A stretch of 64,000 nt of DNA, taken from the NCBI RefSeq assembly GCF_030388245.1, contig NZ_CP098360.1, positions 1,882,501 to 1,946,500 on the forward strand, written 5' to 3'. Below are positions 55,592-64,000 of this stretch, piece after piece. Made by a program: the position numbers and the translations under genes. This stretch comes from Paracoccus sp. TOH (GTDB lineage Bacteria; Pseudomonadota; Alphaproteobacteria; Rhodobacterales; Rhodobacteraceae). The stretch's first letter is position 1, and each line of letters opens with the position of its first letter. The notes beneath the pieces are model-generated. The model saw nothing but the letters and a program-made list of their open reading frames with translations, was not told where the DNA came from and ran no database searches.

Positions 55592-56785
55592 ATGATGCAG
55601 ATCGACAACACCGAGATCCTCGTTTCCGGCGGCGGCATCGCCGGGCTGATCGCGGCCGCAGCCTTTGGCAGCGCCGGCCATGCGGTGACCTGCGTCGATC
55701 CCGCCCCGCCGGTGACGGAGGAGACGGCCACGGGTTCGGACCTGCGCAGCACCGCCTTCCTGCAGCCTTCGATCGCCGTGCTGCAGGCCGCCGGGCTGTG
55801 GGATCGCCTGCTTCCCCATGCCACGCCCTTGCAGGTGATGCGCATCATCGACGCCGGCGGAAAACGGTCGCAGGCCCGCCTGAGCCGCGATTTCGACGCC
55901 GCCGAGATCTCGGACCAGCCCTTCGGCTGGAACCTGCCCAACTGGCTTTTGAAGCGCGAGATCTCGGCCCGCCTCGCCGGGTTGCAGAATGTCCGCTTCC
56001 TGCCCGGCACCGGCACGGCAGGGCTGGTGGTCCGCGACAGCGAGGCCTTGGCGACGCTGACCGACGGCAACCGGGTCCGCGCAAAGCTGGTGATCGGCGC
56101 CGACGGCCGCAACTCGCCGGTCCGCGAAGCGCTCGGCATCGGCACCCGCACGCTGCGCTATGGCCAGAAGGCGTTGGCCTTCGCCGTCACCCATGAGCGC
56201 CCGCATGACAATGTCTCGACCGAGATCCACCGCTCGGGCGGCCCGTTCACGCTGGTGCCGCTGCCCGACCGCGACGGCAAGCCGAGCTCGGCCGTGGTCT
56301 GGATGGAGCGCGGCGCGGAAACCGCCCGACTGCGCGCCCTGCCGCGCGAGGCGTTCGAGGCCGAGCTGAACCGCCGTTCGGCCGGGGTTCTGGGCCATCT
56401 GACCCAGGCTACGCGCCTGACGGAATGGCCGATCATCAGCCAGATCGCCGACCGATTCACCGGCCCGCGCACGGCGCTGATCGCCGAGGCCGCGCATGTC
56501 GTCCCGCCCATCGGCGCCCAGGGGCTGAACATGAGCCTTGCCGATCTCGCCGCCCTGGTCGCGCTGTCCTCGGGCGATCCCGGCAGCGCCGCCTCGCTCG
56601 ACGCCTATGAGCGCCGCCGCCGCCCCGAGGCGCTGGCCCGGCTGATCGGCATCGACGCGCTGAACCGCGCCAGCATGATCGCGGCCCGGCCGCTGCGCGA
56701 CCTGCGGGCCGCGGCCCTGGGCAGTCTCTATGCCGCTGCTCCGGTCCGCAAGCTGTTGATGCGCGCCGGATTGGGCATGCACTGA
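55592..56785 (+). CDS. FAD-dependent monooxygenase, UbiH/UbiF/Coq6 family
   Basis: A 397-residue aromatic-ring hydroxylase. The FAD motifs are SGGGIAGLIAAAAFG at the N-terminus, VIGADGRNSPVREALG near residue 170 and LIAEAAHVVPPIGAQGLNMSL in the C-terminal third; the usual GD before AAH is replaced by AE. Members hydroxylate ubiquinone precursors. Which ring position is oxidised cannot be told. The previous small membrane gene is 15 bases upstream. Confidence 0.92.
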   Translation: MMQIDNTEILVSGGGIAGLIAAAAFGSAGHAVTCVDPAPPVTEETATGSDLRSTAFLQPSIAVLQAAGLWDRLLPHATPLQVMRIIDAGGKRSQARLSRDFDAAEISDQPFGWNLPNWLLKREISARLAGLQNVRFLPGTGTAGLVVRDSEALATLTDGNRVRAKLVIGADGRNSPVREALGIGTRTLRYGQKALAFAVTHERPHDNVSTEIHRSGGPFTLVPLPDRDGKPSSAVVWMERGAETARLRALPREAFEAELNRRSAGVLGHLTQATRLTEWPIISQIADRFTGPRTALIAEAAHVVPPIGAQGLNMSLADLAALVALSSGDPGSAASLDAYERRRRPEALARLIGIDALNRASMIAARPLRDLRAAALGSLYAAAPVRKLLMRAGLGMH

Positions 56786-56788
56786 GGG

Positions 56789-56871
56789 GGTTCCGTTTTC
56801 CAGATGCCCATTGCGCAGCGGCGGACGCTCGGGTCCGGCAGCCCGGCCTTATGGGTATGCAAGAAACGGCA
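56789..56871. repeat. Diverged GGTATTT repeat pair facing each other
   Basis: The reverse arm at 56789-56812 reads GGGCATCTGGAAAACGGA on the minus strand. A weak forward arm at 56852-56871 reads TGGGTATGCAAGAAACGGC. Both sit between the UbiH-type gene and radA, the same position, after a gene end, as the other facing pairs. Confidence 0.5.
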
Positions 56872-56926
56872 AGCGCCGACGCCGGGCCCATGGCGCAGCG
56901 CCGCGCAATCTGCCACATAACGGCGC

Positions 56927-58291
56927 ATGGCCAAACCGATCACCGCCTTCACCTGCACCGCCTGCGGCGCCAGCCATCGCAAATGGGCCGGCCGCTGCGA
57001 AGCCTGCGGCGCCTGGAACACCATCATCGAGGAAGCGCCGCTGAGCCAGGGGCCCGGCCGCGGCCTGGGCACGCTCAAGGGCAAGAGCATCCCGCTCTCC
57101 GGGCTCGATACGCAAGAGGCGCCGCCGCCGCGCGCCACTTCGGGCATCGCCGAGCTCGACCGGGTGCTGGGCGGCGGGCTGGTGCCCGGCTCGGCGATCC
57201 TGGTGGGCGGCGATCCGGGCATCGGCAAATCCACGCTGCTTCTTCAGGCTGCCAGCGCCTTCGCCCGTTCGGGGCAAAGCGCGATCTATGTCTCGGGCGA
57301 GGAAGCCAGCGCCCAGGTCCGGCTGCGCGCGCAGCGCCTGGGTCTGGGCGACGCGCCGGTGCGGCTGGGGGCCGAGACGGCGCTGCGCGACATCCTGACC
57401 ACGCTCGACGCCGAGCGGCCCGATGTCGCGGTGATCGACTCGATCCAGACGCTTTGGTCCGACCGGATCGAGGCGGCGCCGGGCTCGGTGGCGCAGGTCC
57501 GCGCCGCCGCCCATGAGCTCGTCACCTTCGCCAAGCGCCGCGGCACCTCGGTCATCCTGGTCGGCCATGTCACCAAGGAGGGCCAGATCGCCGGCCCGCG
57601 CGTGGTCGAGCACATGGTCGACACCGTGCTGTATTTCGAGGGCGAGCGCGGCCATCAGTTCCGCATCCTGCGCGCCCACAAGAACCGCTTCGGCCCGGCC
57701 GACGAGATCGGCGTCTTCGAGATGACCGGCGGCGGCCTGTCCGAGGTCGCCAACCCCTCGGCGCTGTTTCTTTCCGAACGCGGCGAGCCCAGCCCCGGCT
57801 CGGCGGTCTTCGCCGGGATCGAGGGCACCCGCCCGGTGCTGACCGAGGTGCAGGCGCTGGTCGCGCCCTCGACATTGGCGAGTCCCCGCCGAACCGTGGT
57901 CGGGCTCGATGGCGGCCGGGTCTCGACCATCCTGGCCGTGCTCGAGTCGCGCTGCGCCATCCCCTTCGCGGGGCTCGACGTTTTTCTCAATGTTGCCGGG
58001 GGGATGCGTGTCAACGAACCCGCCGCCGACCTTGCTATCGCCGCCGCGCTGCTCAGCGCGCGCGAGGACGCGGCGCTGCCCGCCGATTGCGTGCTTTTCG
58101 GCGAGATCAGCCTGTCCGGGGCGCTGCGGCCGGTCGCCCAGGCGGAAAACAGGTTGAAAGAGGCGCAGAAACTTGGTTTTTCACGGGCGATCCTGCCAGC
58201 GGCCACCAAGGTCGAGGGCGTGGCCGGCATGCGGATCGACCGCATCGCCGACCTGACAAGTTTCGTGGGCGAGACCTTCGGCGCCGGATGA
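56927..58291 (+). CDS. radA: DNA repair protein RadA
   Basis: A 454-residue RecA-like ATPase that promotes branch migration in recombination. The C4 zinc finger is C10, C13, C24 and C27; Walker A GGDPGIGKS at 94-102; the RadA-specific KNRFG at 252-256; the C-terminal Lon-protease-like domain starts around residue 285 and has AADLAIAAALLSA. Length is normal. It probably starts a unit with cvpA and purF. Confidence 0.96.
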   Translation: MAKPITAFTCTACGASHRKWAGRCEACGAWNTIIEEAPLSQGPGRGLGTLKGKSIPLSGLDTQEAPPPRATSGIAELDRVLGGGLVPGSAILVGGDPGIGKSTLLLQAASAFARSGQSAIYVSGEEASAQVRLRAQRLGLGDAPVRLGAETALRDILTTLDAERPDVAVIDSIQTLWSDRIEAAPGSVAQVRAAAHELVTFAKRRGTSVILVGHVTKEGQIAGPRVVEHMVDTVLYFEGERGHQFRILRAHKNRFGPADEIGVFEMTGGGLSEVANPSALFLSERGEPSPGSAVFAGIEGTRPVLTEVQALVAPSTLASPRRTVVGLDGGRVSTILAVLESRCAIPFAGLDVFLNVAGGMRVNEPAADLAIAAALLSAREDAALPADCVLFGEISLSGALRPVAQAENRLKEAQKLGFSRAILPAATKVEGVAGMRIDRIADLTSFVGETFGAG

Positions 58292-58342
58292 CGGCGGCGG
58301 GCCTGGCTTTCAGACGCGGCAAAACCGCGAAAGGGCGTGAAA

Positions 58343-58972
58343 ATGGACGGATTCACCATCATCGACGGCATTGTCGCGGCCGTGATCATCCTCTCGGCGA
58401 TCCTGGCCTATGCGCGCGGCTTCGTGCGCGAATCGCTGGCGATTCTGGGCTGGATCGGCGCGGCGGTGCTGGCCTTCATCTTCGCGCCGACGGTGCGGCC
58501 GATGGTGGCGCAGGTGCCGGGGCTGAACAAGTTCCTGGCCGACAGCTGCGAACTGGGCACCATCGCCGGCTTCGCCGCGGTCTTCGCCCTGGCGCTGGTG
58601 CTGTTCTCGATCATCACGCCGCTGTTTTCCTCGGTCGTGCAGCGGTCGGCGCTTGGCGGCGTCGACCAGGGCATGGGTTTCCTGTTCGGGGTGGCGCGCG
58701 GCATCCTGCTGGTCGCCATCGCCTTCATCGTCTATGACCGGGTGATGGTGACGCAGCCGGTGGCGGCGGTCGAGAACTCCCGCTCGGCCCAGGTGTTCGA
58801 GCGGATGCGCGGCCAGATGGACCAGCAGATCCCGCAGGACGCGCCGGGCTGGGTGGTCAGCCGCTACGAGCAGCTGGTGCGCAGCTGCGCCCCCGCCGGC
58901 CAGCCGGTCGATGCCGCGACCCAGACTCCGGCCCAGAGCCCGGCCCAAACTCCCGCGGCGCCGGCGAACTGA
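58343..58972 (+). CDS. cvpA: CvpA-family membrane protein
   Basis: This 209-residue protein has four transmembrane helices and the CvpA pattern: DGFTIIDGIVAAVIILSAILAYARGFVRE cut across residues 2-30, GGVDQGMGFLFGVARG and the cytoplasmic-facing C-terminus. The tail is a Thr/Pro/Gln/Ala-rich repeat (TQTPAQSPAQTPA). CvpA lies before purF in many proteobacteria; it is linked to envelope stress and colicin V production. ATG at 58343; a GTG 6 bases upstream is less likely. Confidence 0.92.
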   Translation: MDGFTIIDGIVAAVIILSAILAYARGFVRESLAILGWIGAAVLAFIFAPTVRPMVAQVPGLNKFLADSCELGTIAGFAAVFALALVLFSIITPLFSSVVQRSALGGVDQGMGFLFGVARGILLVAIAFIVYDRVMVTQPVAAVENSRSAQVFERMRGQMDQQIPQDAPGWVVSRYEQLVRSCAPAGQPVDAATQTPAQSPAQTPAAPAN

Positions 58973-58996
58973 AACAATATGCCGCTTTCGTGACAT

Positions 58997-59025
58997 AAAA
59001 AGCGCCCCGCCGCGGCGGTGGGGCG
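58997..59025 (-). terminator. Terminator-like hairpin oriented antisense between cvpA and purF
   Basis: On the minus strand CGCCCC-A-CCG pairs with CGG-C-GGGGCG (59025-59003; one G-U pair) and is followed by C and TTTTT (59001-58997). It has the form of an intrinsic terminator, but no minus-strand gene ends here. Confidence 0.55.
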
Positions 59026-59102
59026 TGACTTCGCCGGCCTGACACCCTAGATTGGCGTCAAGCGCCCATGCCCAGCCCCGGAATAGCCCCAAGAGTTCGG
59101 TG

Positions 59103-60602
59103 ATGATGCAGCCATTCCTTGCCCATCCCTTCGATTCCGACCGCCTGCACGAAGAATGCGGCGTGTTCGGCGTGATCGGAGTGACGGATGCCGCCAATTT
59201 CGTCGCTTTGGGGCTGCACGCCCTGCAGCACCGCGGGCAGGAGGCCGGCGGCATCGTCAGCCATGATGCCGAACAGGGTTTCAACAGCGCCCACCGCTTC
59301 GGCTACGTCCGCGACAACTTCACCAAGCAAAGCCTGATGGAAACGTTGCCCGGCTCGCTCGCCATCGGGCATGTGCGCTATTCCACCGCCGGCACCAAGG
59401 CCGCGACGGCGATTCGCGACGTCCAGCCCTTCTTCGGCGAATTCGCCATGGGCGGCTGCGCGGTGGCGCATAACGGCAACATCACCAACGCCCTGGCCCT
59501 GCGGCGCGAACTGATCGAGCGCGGCTCGATCTTCCAGTCCAGCAGCGACAGCGAATGCATCATCCACCTGATGGCGCGCTCGATCCAGCGCAACATCCCG
59601 GAACGGATGAAGGACGCGCTGCGTCGGGTGGAAGGCGCCTTCAGCATCATCGCCATGACCCGCACCAAGCTGATCGGCGTGCGCGATCTGCTGGGCGTGC
59701 GGCCGCTGGTGCTGGGCAAGCTGGGCGACGAGGGCTTCGTGCTGGCCTCGGAGACCTGCGCGCTCGACATCATCGGCGCCGAGTTCCTGCGCGAGATCGA
59801 GCCGGGCGAAATGGTGGTGATCTCCAAGGGCGAGGTCGAAAGCTCGCGTCCCTTCGGCCCCTCGAAGGGGCGGTTCTGCATCTTCGAGCATGTCTATTTC
59901 TCGCGCCCCGATTCGATCATCGGCGGCCGCTCGGTCTACGAGACCCGGCGCCAGATCGGCGTGGAACTGGCGCGCGAGGCCCCGGTCGAGGCCGATCTGG
60001 TCTGCCCGGTGCCCGACAGCGGCACCCCGGCCGCCATCGGTTATGCGCATGAAAGCGGCATTCCGTTCGGCATGGGCATCATCCGCAACCAATACATGGG
60101 CCGCACCTTCATCGAACCGACCGAACAGATCCGCAACATGGGCGTGCGGCTGAAGCTCAACGTCAACCGGGCGCTGGTCAAGGGCAAGCGCGTGGTTCTG
60201 GTGGACGATTCGGTGGTGCGCGGCACCACTTCGCGCAAGATCAAGGACATGATCCTGGATGCCGGCGCCGCCGAAGTGCATTTCCGCATCGCAAGCCCGC
60301 CCACCGCCTGGCCATGCTTCTATGGCGTGGACACGCCCGATCGCGACAAGCTGTTGGCGGCGCAGATGTCCGAGGCGGAGATGCGCGAATGGATCGGCGT
60401 CGACAGCCTGGCCTTCGTGTCGCTGGACGGGCTTTACCGCGCCGTGGGCGAGGCCGAGGGCCGCAACAAGTCCTGCCCGCAATATTGCGATGCCTGCTTC
60501 TCGGGCGAGTATCCGGTGGCGCCCTTCGACCAGCTCGAACGCGGCTTCCGGATGAAATCCGACGGCGTTGCGGGCAACGTGACCGGCCACGCCGCCGAAT
60601 AG
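59103..60602 (+). CDS. purF: Amidophosphoribosyltransferase
   Basis: A 499-residue enzyme making phosphoribosylamine from PRPP and glutamine, the first step of purine synthesis. The catalytic Cys is C19 in HEECGVFGVIG, exposed after propeptide removal. The PRPP loop is VVLVDDSVVRGTTS. Cysteines in GRFCIFEH, AWPCFYG and KSCPQYCDAC match the [4Fe-4S] ligands of the Bacillus-type enzyme. Either of two adjacent ATGs (59103, 59106) can start it. Confidence 0.96.
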   Translation: MMQPFLAHPFDSDRLHEECGVFGVIGVTDAANFVALGLHALQHRGQEAGGIVSHDAEQGFNSAHRFGYVRDNFTKQSLMETLPGSLAIGHVRYSTAGTKAATAIRDVQPFFGEFAMGGCAVAHNGNITNALALRRELIERGSIFQSSSDSECIIHLMARSIQRNIPERMKDALRRVEGAFSIIAMTRTKLIGVRDLLGVRPLVLGKLGDEGFVLASETCALDIIGAEFLREIEPGEMVVISKGEVESSRPFGPSKGRFCIFEHVYFSRPDSIIGGRSVYETRRQIGVELAREAPVEADLVCPVPDSGTPAAIGYAHESGIPFGMGIIRNQYMGRTFIEPTEQIRNMGVRLKLNVNRALVKGKRVVLVDDSVVRGTTSRKIKDMILDAGAAEVHFRIASPPTAWPCFYGVDTPDRDKLLAAQMSEAEMREWIGVDSLAFVSLDGLYRAVGEAEGRNKSCPQYCDACFSGEYPVAPFDQLERGFRMKSDGVAGNVTGHAAE

Positions 60603-60611
60603 GCCGTCCCA

Positions 60612-60713
60612 CGCGGCCCCGGCGCGGGGCCGCGAAAAATGCCAGGGCTTCCCTGCCCTTTGATCCGGGCCGGTCGGCTGCCGCAGCAGCATTAATCGGG
60701 TGCTGCCTGCGGC
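60612..60713. other. Two strong hairpins between convergent purF and lipoprotein genes
   Basis: CGCGGCCCC / GGGGCCGCG forms a perfect 9-pair stem at 60612-60634, and GCCGCAGCAGCA / TGCTGC-C-TGCGGC forms a 12-pair stem with one bulge at 60680-60713. Neither has a U-tract. They may end transcription from both sides. Confidence 0.5.
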
Positions 60714-60748
60714 CCCGTCCGCTTTCTGCGAGCAGGCTCGGTTTCCGG

Positions 60749-61132
60749 CTATTTCTGGCAGTCGAGCGTGACTTCGACCGGGTTGGGCACCAGTTCCAGC
60801 ATGGCCCCGCTGCCGGCATCGACGCCGGCGCCGATAATGCCGCCGAAGATCACATTGCCGGCCATCGCCGCTCCGCCCCCGCCGGCGACCCGATTGGTCA
60901 CCCGCACCTGTTGGGGCTGGCAGCGATCCTTGCTGATCAGCGCGTTCAGTTCGGACTTGCGGGGCAGCTTGAAGGTGCAGGGTGTGCCGGCGCAGGTCTC
61001 GCCATTGCTCAGCTTAACCTGGGCGCCCTGGGGGGTGGAGTTCACCACCAGCGCGTCCTTGGTGCCCCTGGTGATCGTCGCGCAGCCGGCAAGCGAAAAC
61101 ACGGCTAGGGCCACGGTCAGGAATCGGATCAT
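60749..61132 (-). CDS. Putative outer-membrane lipoprotein
   Basis: A 127-residue precursor with a lipoprotein signal (hydrophobic stretch and lipobox LAGC, lipidated C17). The first mature half (TRGTKDALVVNSTPQGAQVKLSNG) resembles a PEGA-like beta domain, with a Cys pair in CAGTPC. The second half has a glycine-rich membrane-like stretch (GNVIFGGIIGAGVDAGSG). Similar proteins are often mislabelled as translation initiation factor 2. Function unknown. Confidence 0.8.
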   Translation of the reverse strand: MIRFLTVALAVFSLAGCATITRGTKDALVVNSTPQGAQVKLSNGETCAGTPCTFKLPRKSELNALISKDRCQPQQVRVTNRVAGGGGAAMAGNVIFGGIIGAGVDAGSGAMLELVPNPVEVTLDCQK

Positions 61133-61228
61133 GTTCAGTCCTCACGTCATGTCGAGAACTTTCAGAGAACACGAGAATCCCTTACAACCGGTAAACCCGC
61201 GCGACATTCCGGCAAAGCCGCGCAGGCC

Positions 61229-62281
61229 TCAGATCCGCCCGATCTTCTGCGGCAGCAGGACGGTGAAGCGGCTGCCCTCGCCGCGATGGCTTTCGATCCG
61301 CAACCGGCCGCGATGGCGGTTGATGATATGCTTGACGATGGCAAGCCCCAGCCCGGTGCCGCCCTGCTCGCGCGAGCGATGCGTGTCCACCCGGTAGAAG
61401 CGTTCGGTCAGTCGCGGCAGGTGCTGGGGATCTATCCCCTCGCCCCGGTCGGCGACGCTTACCGACCAGGCCGGGCCGCGCAGCACCGGCTCATGCTCCA
61501 GATGCTCCAGCGTCACCGTGACGACGCCGCCGGTGCCGCCATATTTCACCGCGTTCTCGATCAGGTTGTGAAACACCTGCACCAGCTGGTCGGCATCGCC
61601 GGGCAGCGGCACTTGGCCCTCGGCGCCCAGCAGATCCAGCCGCACACCCGCCGCCGCGGCCGCCGGGGCCAGCGTCGCCACCACGCCGCGCAGCAGCCCC
61701 GCCAGCTCGATGCCCTGCGCCGGCCGCCGCCGTTCGTCCTGCTCGACGCGGCTCAGGGACAGCAGGTCGGCGATCAGCCGGTTCATGCGGCCGGCCTCGC
61801 GCTCCATGATGTCCAGGAAGCGGTCGCGCGCCGCGGCATCGTTGCGGGCCGGGCCGCGCAGCGTCTCGATGAAGCCCATCAGCGCGGTCAGCGGCGTGCG
61901 CAGCTCGTGGCTGACATTGGCGACGAAATCGCGCCGCATCAGCTCGGTCTCCTCGTCGCGCGAGCGGTCCTCGATCGCCACCGCCGCGCCGCTGAAGCCC
62001 GGGGCGTCCAGCGCCGTCACCGTGACCTCGCAGAAGACGCGCCGTTCGGCGGCGCCCAGGGTCAGCGTCAGCCGCGCCCGGTCCTGGCCGGACAGCACCG
62101 CGTCCAGCGCGGCATTCACCTCGGGGTGGCGCAGCACGGTGACGAAGGGCCGCCCGCTTGGCGTCGGCCCCAACAGCGCCTCGGCCAGTTCATTGGCGCC
62201 GACGATGCGCGCCTGCCGGTCCACGGCCAGCATCGGCACCGGCACTGCCCGCAACAATGCGTGAAGCCGCGCCTCCATCAT
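61229..62281 (-). CDS. Sensor histidine kinase, PhoR-like
   Basis: This 350-residue kinase has an N-terminal PAS domain (about residues 1-105), the HisKA motif NVSHELRTPLTAL with phospho-accepting H125, and an HATPase domain with NLIENAVKYG, DRGEGI and GTGLGLAIVKHI. The type resembles PhoR, but no transmembrane segment precedes the PAS domain and no response regulator or pst gene is adjacent. The ATG overlaps the carbonic anhydrase stop. Identification as PhoR is tentative. Confidence 0.88.
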   Translation of the reverse strand: MMEARLHALLRAVPVPMLAVDRQARIVGANELAEALLGPTPSGRPFVTVLRHPEVNAALDAVLSGQDRARLTLTLGAAERRVFCEVTVTALDAPGFSGAAVAIEDRSRDEETELMRRDFVANVSHELRTPLTALMGFIETLRGPARNDAAARDRFLDIMEREAGRMNRLIADLLSLSRVEQDERRRPAQGIELAGLLRGVVATLAPAAAAAGVRLDLLGAEGQVPLPGDADQLVQVFHNLIENAVKYGGTGGVVTVTLEHLEHEPVLRGPAWSVSVADRGEGIDPQHLPRLTERFYRVDTHRSREQGGTGLGLAIVKHIINRHRGRLRIESHRGEGSRFTVLLPQKIGRI

Positions 62282-62805
62282 CCCTCGAAGGCCTGGGTCA
62301 GGCCCTTGCGATAGCGCGCGGCGTTGCGGCTGTAGCCCTCGGCCGATTTCAGCAGCTGCGCCCGGGCGATGTCGTCCAGCTCGCGCACGATCTTGCCGGG
62401 CGCCCCCATGACCAGAGAGCCGGGCGGGATCACCTTGTTCTCGGCGATCAGCGCCCCGGCCCCGATCAGCGAGCCGGCGCCGATGCGCGCGCCGTTCAGG
62501 ATGATCGCCCCCATGCCGATCAATGCCCCGTCCTCGATGGTGCAGCCGTGCAGGATGGCGCGGTGGCCGATGGTACAATTGGCGCCGATGGTCAGCGGAT
62601 AGCCGATATCGGTATGGCAGACCGTCAGGTCCTGCACGTTCGCGTTGCGGCCGACGCGGATCTCCTCGTTGTCGCCGCGCAGCACGGCGCCGAACCAGAC
62701 GCTGGCGCCCGGCTCCAGCACCACCTTGCCCATCAGCTGCGCATCCGGCGCCACCCAGGCGTCCGCGGCAATCTTCGGCGCGATGCCGTCCAGTTCCCAG
62801 ATCAT
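62278..62805 (-). CDS. Gamma-class carbonic anhydrase family protein
   Basis: A 175-residue left-handed beta-helix protein with hexapeptide repeats (pattern [LIV]GxGA across residues 45-135). The metal His residues of the gamma carbonic anhydrase/YrdA family are visible around [18 protein letters not shown]. Activity is uncertain for many members. It starts 4 bases inside the end of gmk and overlaps the kinase gene. Confidence 0.92.
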   Translation of the reverse strand: MIWELDGIAPKIAADAWVAPDAQLMGKVVLEPGASVWFGAVLRGDNEEIRVGRNANVQDLTVCHTDIGYPLTIGANCTIGHRAILHGCTIEDGALIGMGAIILNGARIGAGSLIGAGALIAENKVIPPGSLVMGAPGKIVRELDDIARAQLLKSAEGYSRNAARYRKGLTQAFEG

Positions 62806-63446
62806 GCGCTTTCCTCCTCCATCAGGGCGCGAACAAAGGGACCAAGGCCGACCTGCCGGTCGCGGCGCTGCCGCTCGGCCTTCAGGATGGTGATCAGAGT
62901 TTCGGCGCTGCGGTCCAGGTCGTCATTGACGATCACGTAATCATATTCCGCCCAATGGCTGATCTCGTTGCGGCTTTTCCGCATCCGCGTGGCGATCACC
63001 TCGGGCGCGTCCTGCCCGCGCGAGACCAGGCGGCGCTCCAGCTCGGTCAGGCTGGGCGGCAGCACGAAGATCGAGATCACATGCTTTCCCAGGCTCGAGG
63101 CGCGGATCTGCTGGCCGCCCTGCCAGTCGACGTCGAACAGCGTGTCGCGTCCGGCGCGCATCGCCGCCTCGACCGGGCCGCGCGGCGTGCCATAGAAATT
63201 GCCGAAGACCTCGGCATGTTCCAGCATCTCGCCGGCCGCGACCATGGCGCGAAACTCGTCCGTGCTGCGGAAATAGTAATGCTCGCCCTCGACCTCGCCG
63301 GGCCGCGGCTTGCGGGTGGTGGCCGAGACGGAAAAGCGCAGCTCGCGGTCCCAGTCCATCAACCGCCGCGCCAGCGTCGACTTGCCCGCCCCCGAGGGCG
63401 AGGACAGGATCACCAGAAGTCCGCTGCGCTCCAGAACCATGCTCAT
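62802..63446 (-). CDS. gmk: Guanylate kinase
   Basis: This 214-residue enzyme converts GMP to GDP. The P-loop [10 protein letters not shown] lies at 15-24, followed by the GMP-binding [12 protein letters not shown] and [11 protein letters not shown] segments and the IFVLPPS motif. The ATG at 63446 gives the normal family length; the frame stays open upstream but has no conserved sequence. It is the first gene of the leftward unit gmk-carbonic anhydrase-kinase. Confidence 0.96.
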   Translation of the reverse strand: MSMVLERSGLLVILSSPSGAGKSTLARRLMDWDRELRFSVSATTRKPRPGEVEGEHYYFRSTDEFRAMVAAGEMLEHAEVFGNFYGTPRGPVEAAMRAGRDTLFDVDWQGGQQIRASSLGKHVISIFVLPPSLTELERRLVSRGQDAPEVIATRMRKSRNEISHWAEYDYVIVNDDLDRSAETLITILKAERQRRDRQVGLGPFVRALMEEESA

Positions 63447-63635
63447 GTCCCCTGCCGTGCCTCGCGCCGCCTGAATGGCCTCGCCCGCCAGCCGGGTCAA
63501 GCCCCGCCCCCGCGGCGACGCGCGGTGACGGCGGATTTTAACCATCGGCCGAGAATTCTCTCGGAAAAGATCGAGGAAGGGTTTAGATTTCCTGCAGGAG
63601 TTTGTTTTTCCAGGTAAGCAGGTAAGGCCCGGGCG

Positions 63636-64000
63636 ATGGCGCAGGATCACGGTCAGGACGGGGATTGTCCGCCCAAGCGGCCGGGCTGCAGCCAGGGCAA
63701 GCTGCTGCACCTGGCGGATTACGAACCGGTGCAGATCGACCGGATCCTGGGCGAGCTGCGCGGCTATTGGGAAGGGCTGCGCCATGGCCGCGCCATTCCC
63801 GCCCGCGGCGATGTCGAGCCGCGCGGCATTCGCCGGGCCTTGGATTATGCCTTCATTCTGGAACGCATCGCGCCGGGTGCGGCGCGCTTTCGCTTGGCCG
63901 GGCGGCACCTGATCGACCTGATGGGCATGGAGGTGCGCGGCATGCCGCTTTGCGCCTTCCTGAACACCAGTTCGCGCGGCCGGCTGTCGGACGTGCTGGA
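63636..64000 (+). CDS. PAS-domain protein, N-terminal part (partial)
   Basis: The frame runs off the window end; 121 codons are visible. It matches the PAS_5-type alphaproteobacterial family: [41 protein letters not shown] and an [18 protein letters not shown] segment. Such proteins are thought to bind a ligand or nucleotide but have no proven role. It is divergent from gmk with 189 bases between. Confidence 0.85.
   Translation, partial: MAQDHGQDGDCPPKRPGCSQGKLLHLADYEPVQIDRILGELRGYWEGLRHGRAIPARGDVEPRGIRRALDYAFILERIAPGAARFRLAGRHLIDLMGMEVRGMPLCAFLNTSSRGRLSDVL

Overview
The window is one continuous stretch of high-GC alphaproteobacterial chromosome. Gene content, gene order, protein sequences and the RNA/DNA signals (CIRCE box, FNR-type box, ROSE-like leader, RpoH-like promoter) fit the Rhodobacteraceae/Paracoccaceae, most probably Paracoccus. 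That assignment is inference from sequence style; no database was searched. I see no tRNA or rRNA gene, insertion sequence, integrase, prophage or CRISPR array. Genes are tightly packed, often overlapping by 1, 4 or more bases, and several convergent pairs overlap at their stop codons.

Layout. 1-9 kb: end of pgpA and a CinA/PncC amidohydrolase; a leftward operon maoC-like, ribF, a CxxCxxCC protein and threonine aldolase; a HAD hydrolase with a family II pyrophosphatase; three small or membrane genes and a TraB/GumN protein; a glycosyltransferase. 9-11.2 kb: CIRCE-controlled groES-groEL with a terminator. 11.3-14.1 kb: an OhrR-like MarR regulator with palindromic operators, a DGC-type zinc protein and an ABC-F ATPase. 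14.6-17.7 kb: DUF2218, then dnaX-ybaB-recR. 17.9-20.8 kb: heat-regulated hsp20, a YdcH-like protein, DUF599 and an MFS exporter. 21-30.4 kb: the full leucine/isovalerate degradation set (liuC, HMG-CoA lyase, both methylcrotonyl-CoA carboxylase subunits, isovaleryl-CoA dehydrogenase), with a GST, a macro-domain deacetylase and two LprI-like secreted proteins in the same transcription units, and a divergent ompW behind a perfect FNR-type box. 30.6-34.1 kb: cobC-like, cobD, hemC, hemE (tetrapyrroles). 34.1-44.7 kb: transporters, an Lrp regulator, a RecD-like helicase, EcsC, an Ivy lysozyme inhibitor, GNAT, flavin reductase, apt, ispH, GST, rnhA, a TRIC-like channel, VOC and truncated haemoglobin. 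44.8-51.5 kb: ileS behind a possible leaderless Ile-rich leader peptide, a glycosyltransferase-like protein, an RTX protein in an AT-rich pocket and an HNH endonuclease. 51.6-58.3 kb: a Gdx/SugE exporter, a VOC protein, a 36-residue membrane peptide, a carboxylesterase, an AlkA-type glycosylase, GntR, a 5'-nucleotidase, a UbiH-type monooxygenase and radA. 58.3-64 kb: cvpA-purF, a lipoprotein, then gmk, a gamma-carbonic anhydrase and a PhoR-like kinase in one leftward unit, and the start of a PAS protein.

The strongest unexplained signals are: a dispersed repeat with core GGGTATTTNGNNAACRGAGAA, present at about ten sites, three times as facing pairs and once apparently in frame inside ileS; the candidate attenuator in front of ileS; the palindromic WATCGC-N2-GCGATW operators at the OhrR-like gene; the ROSE-like leader of hsp20; and an FNR-type box shared by ompW and the leucine-degradation operon.
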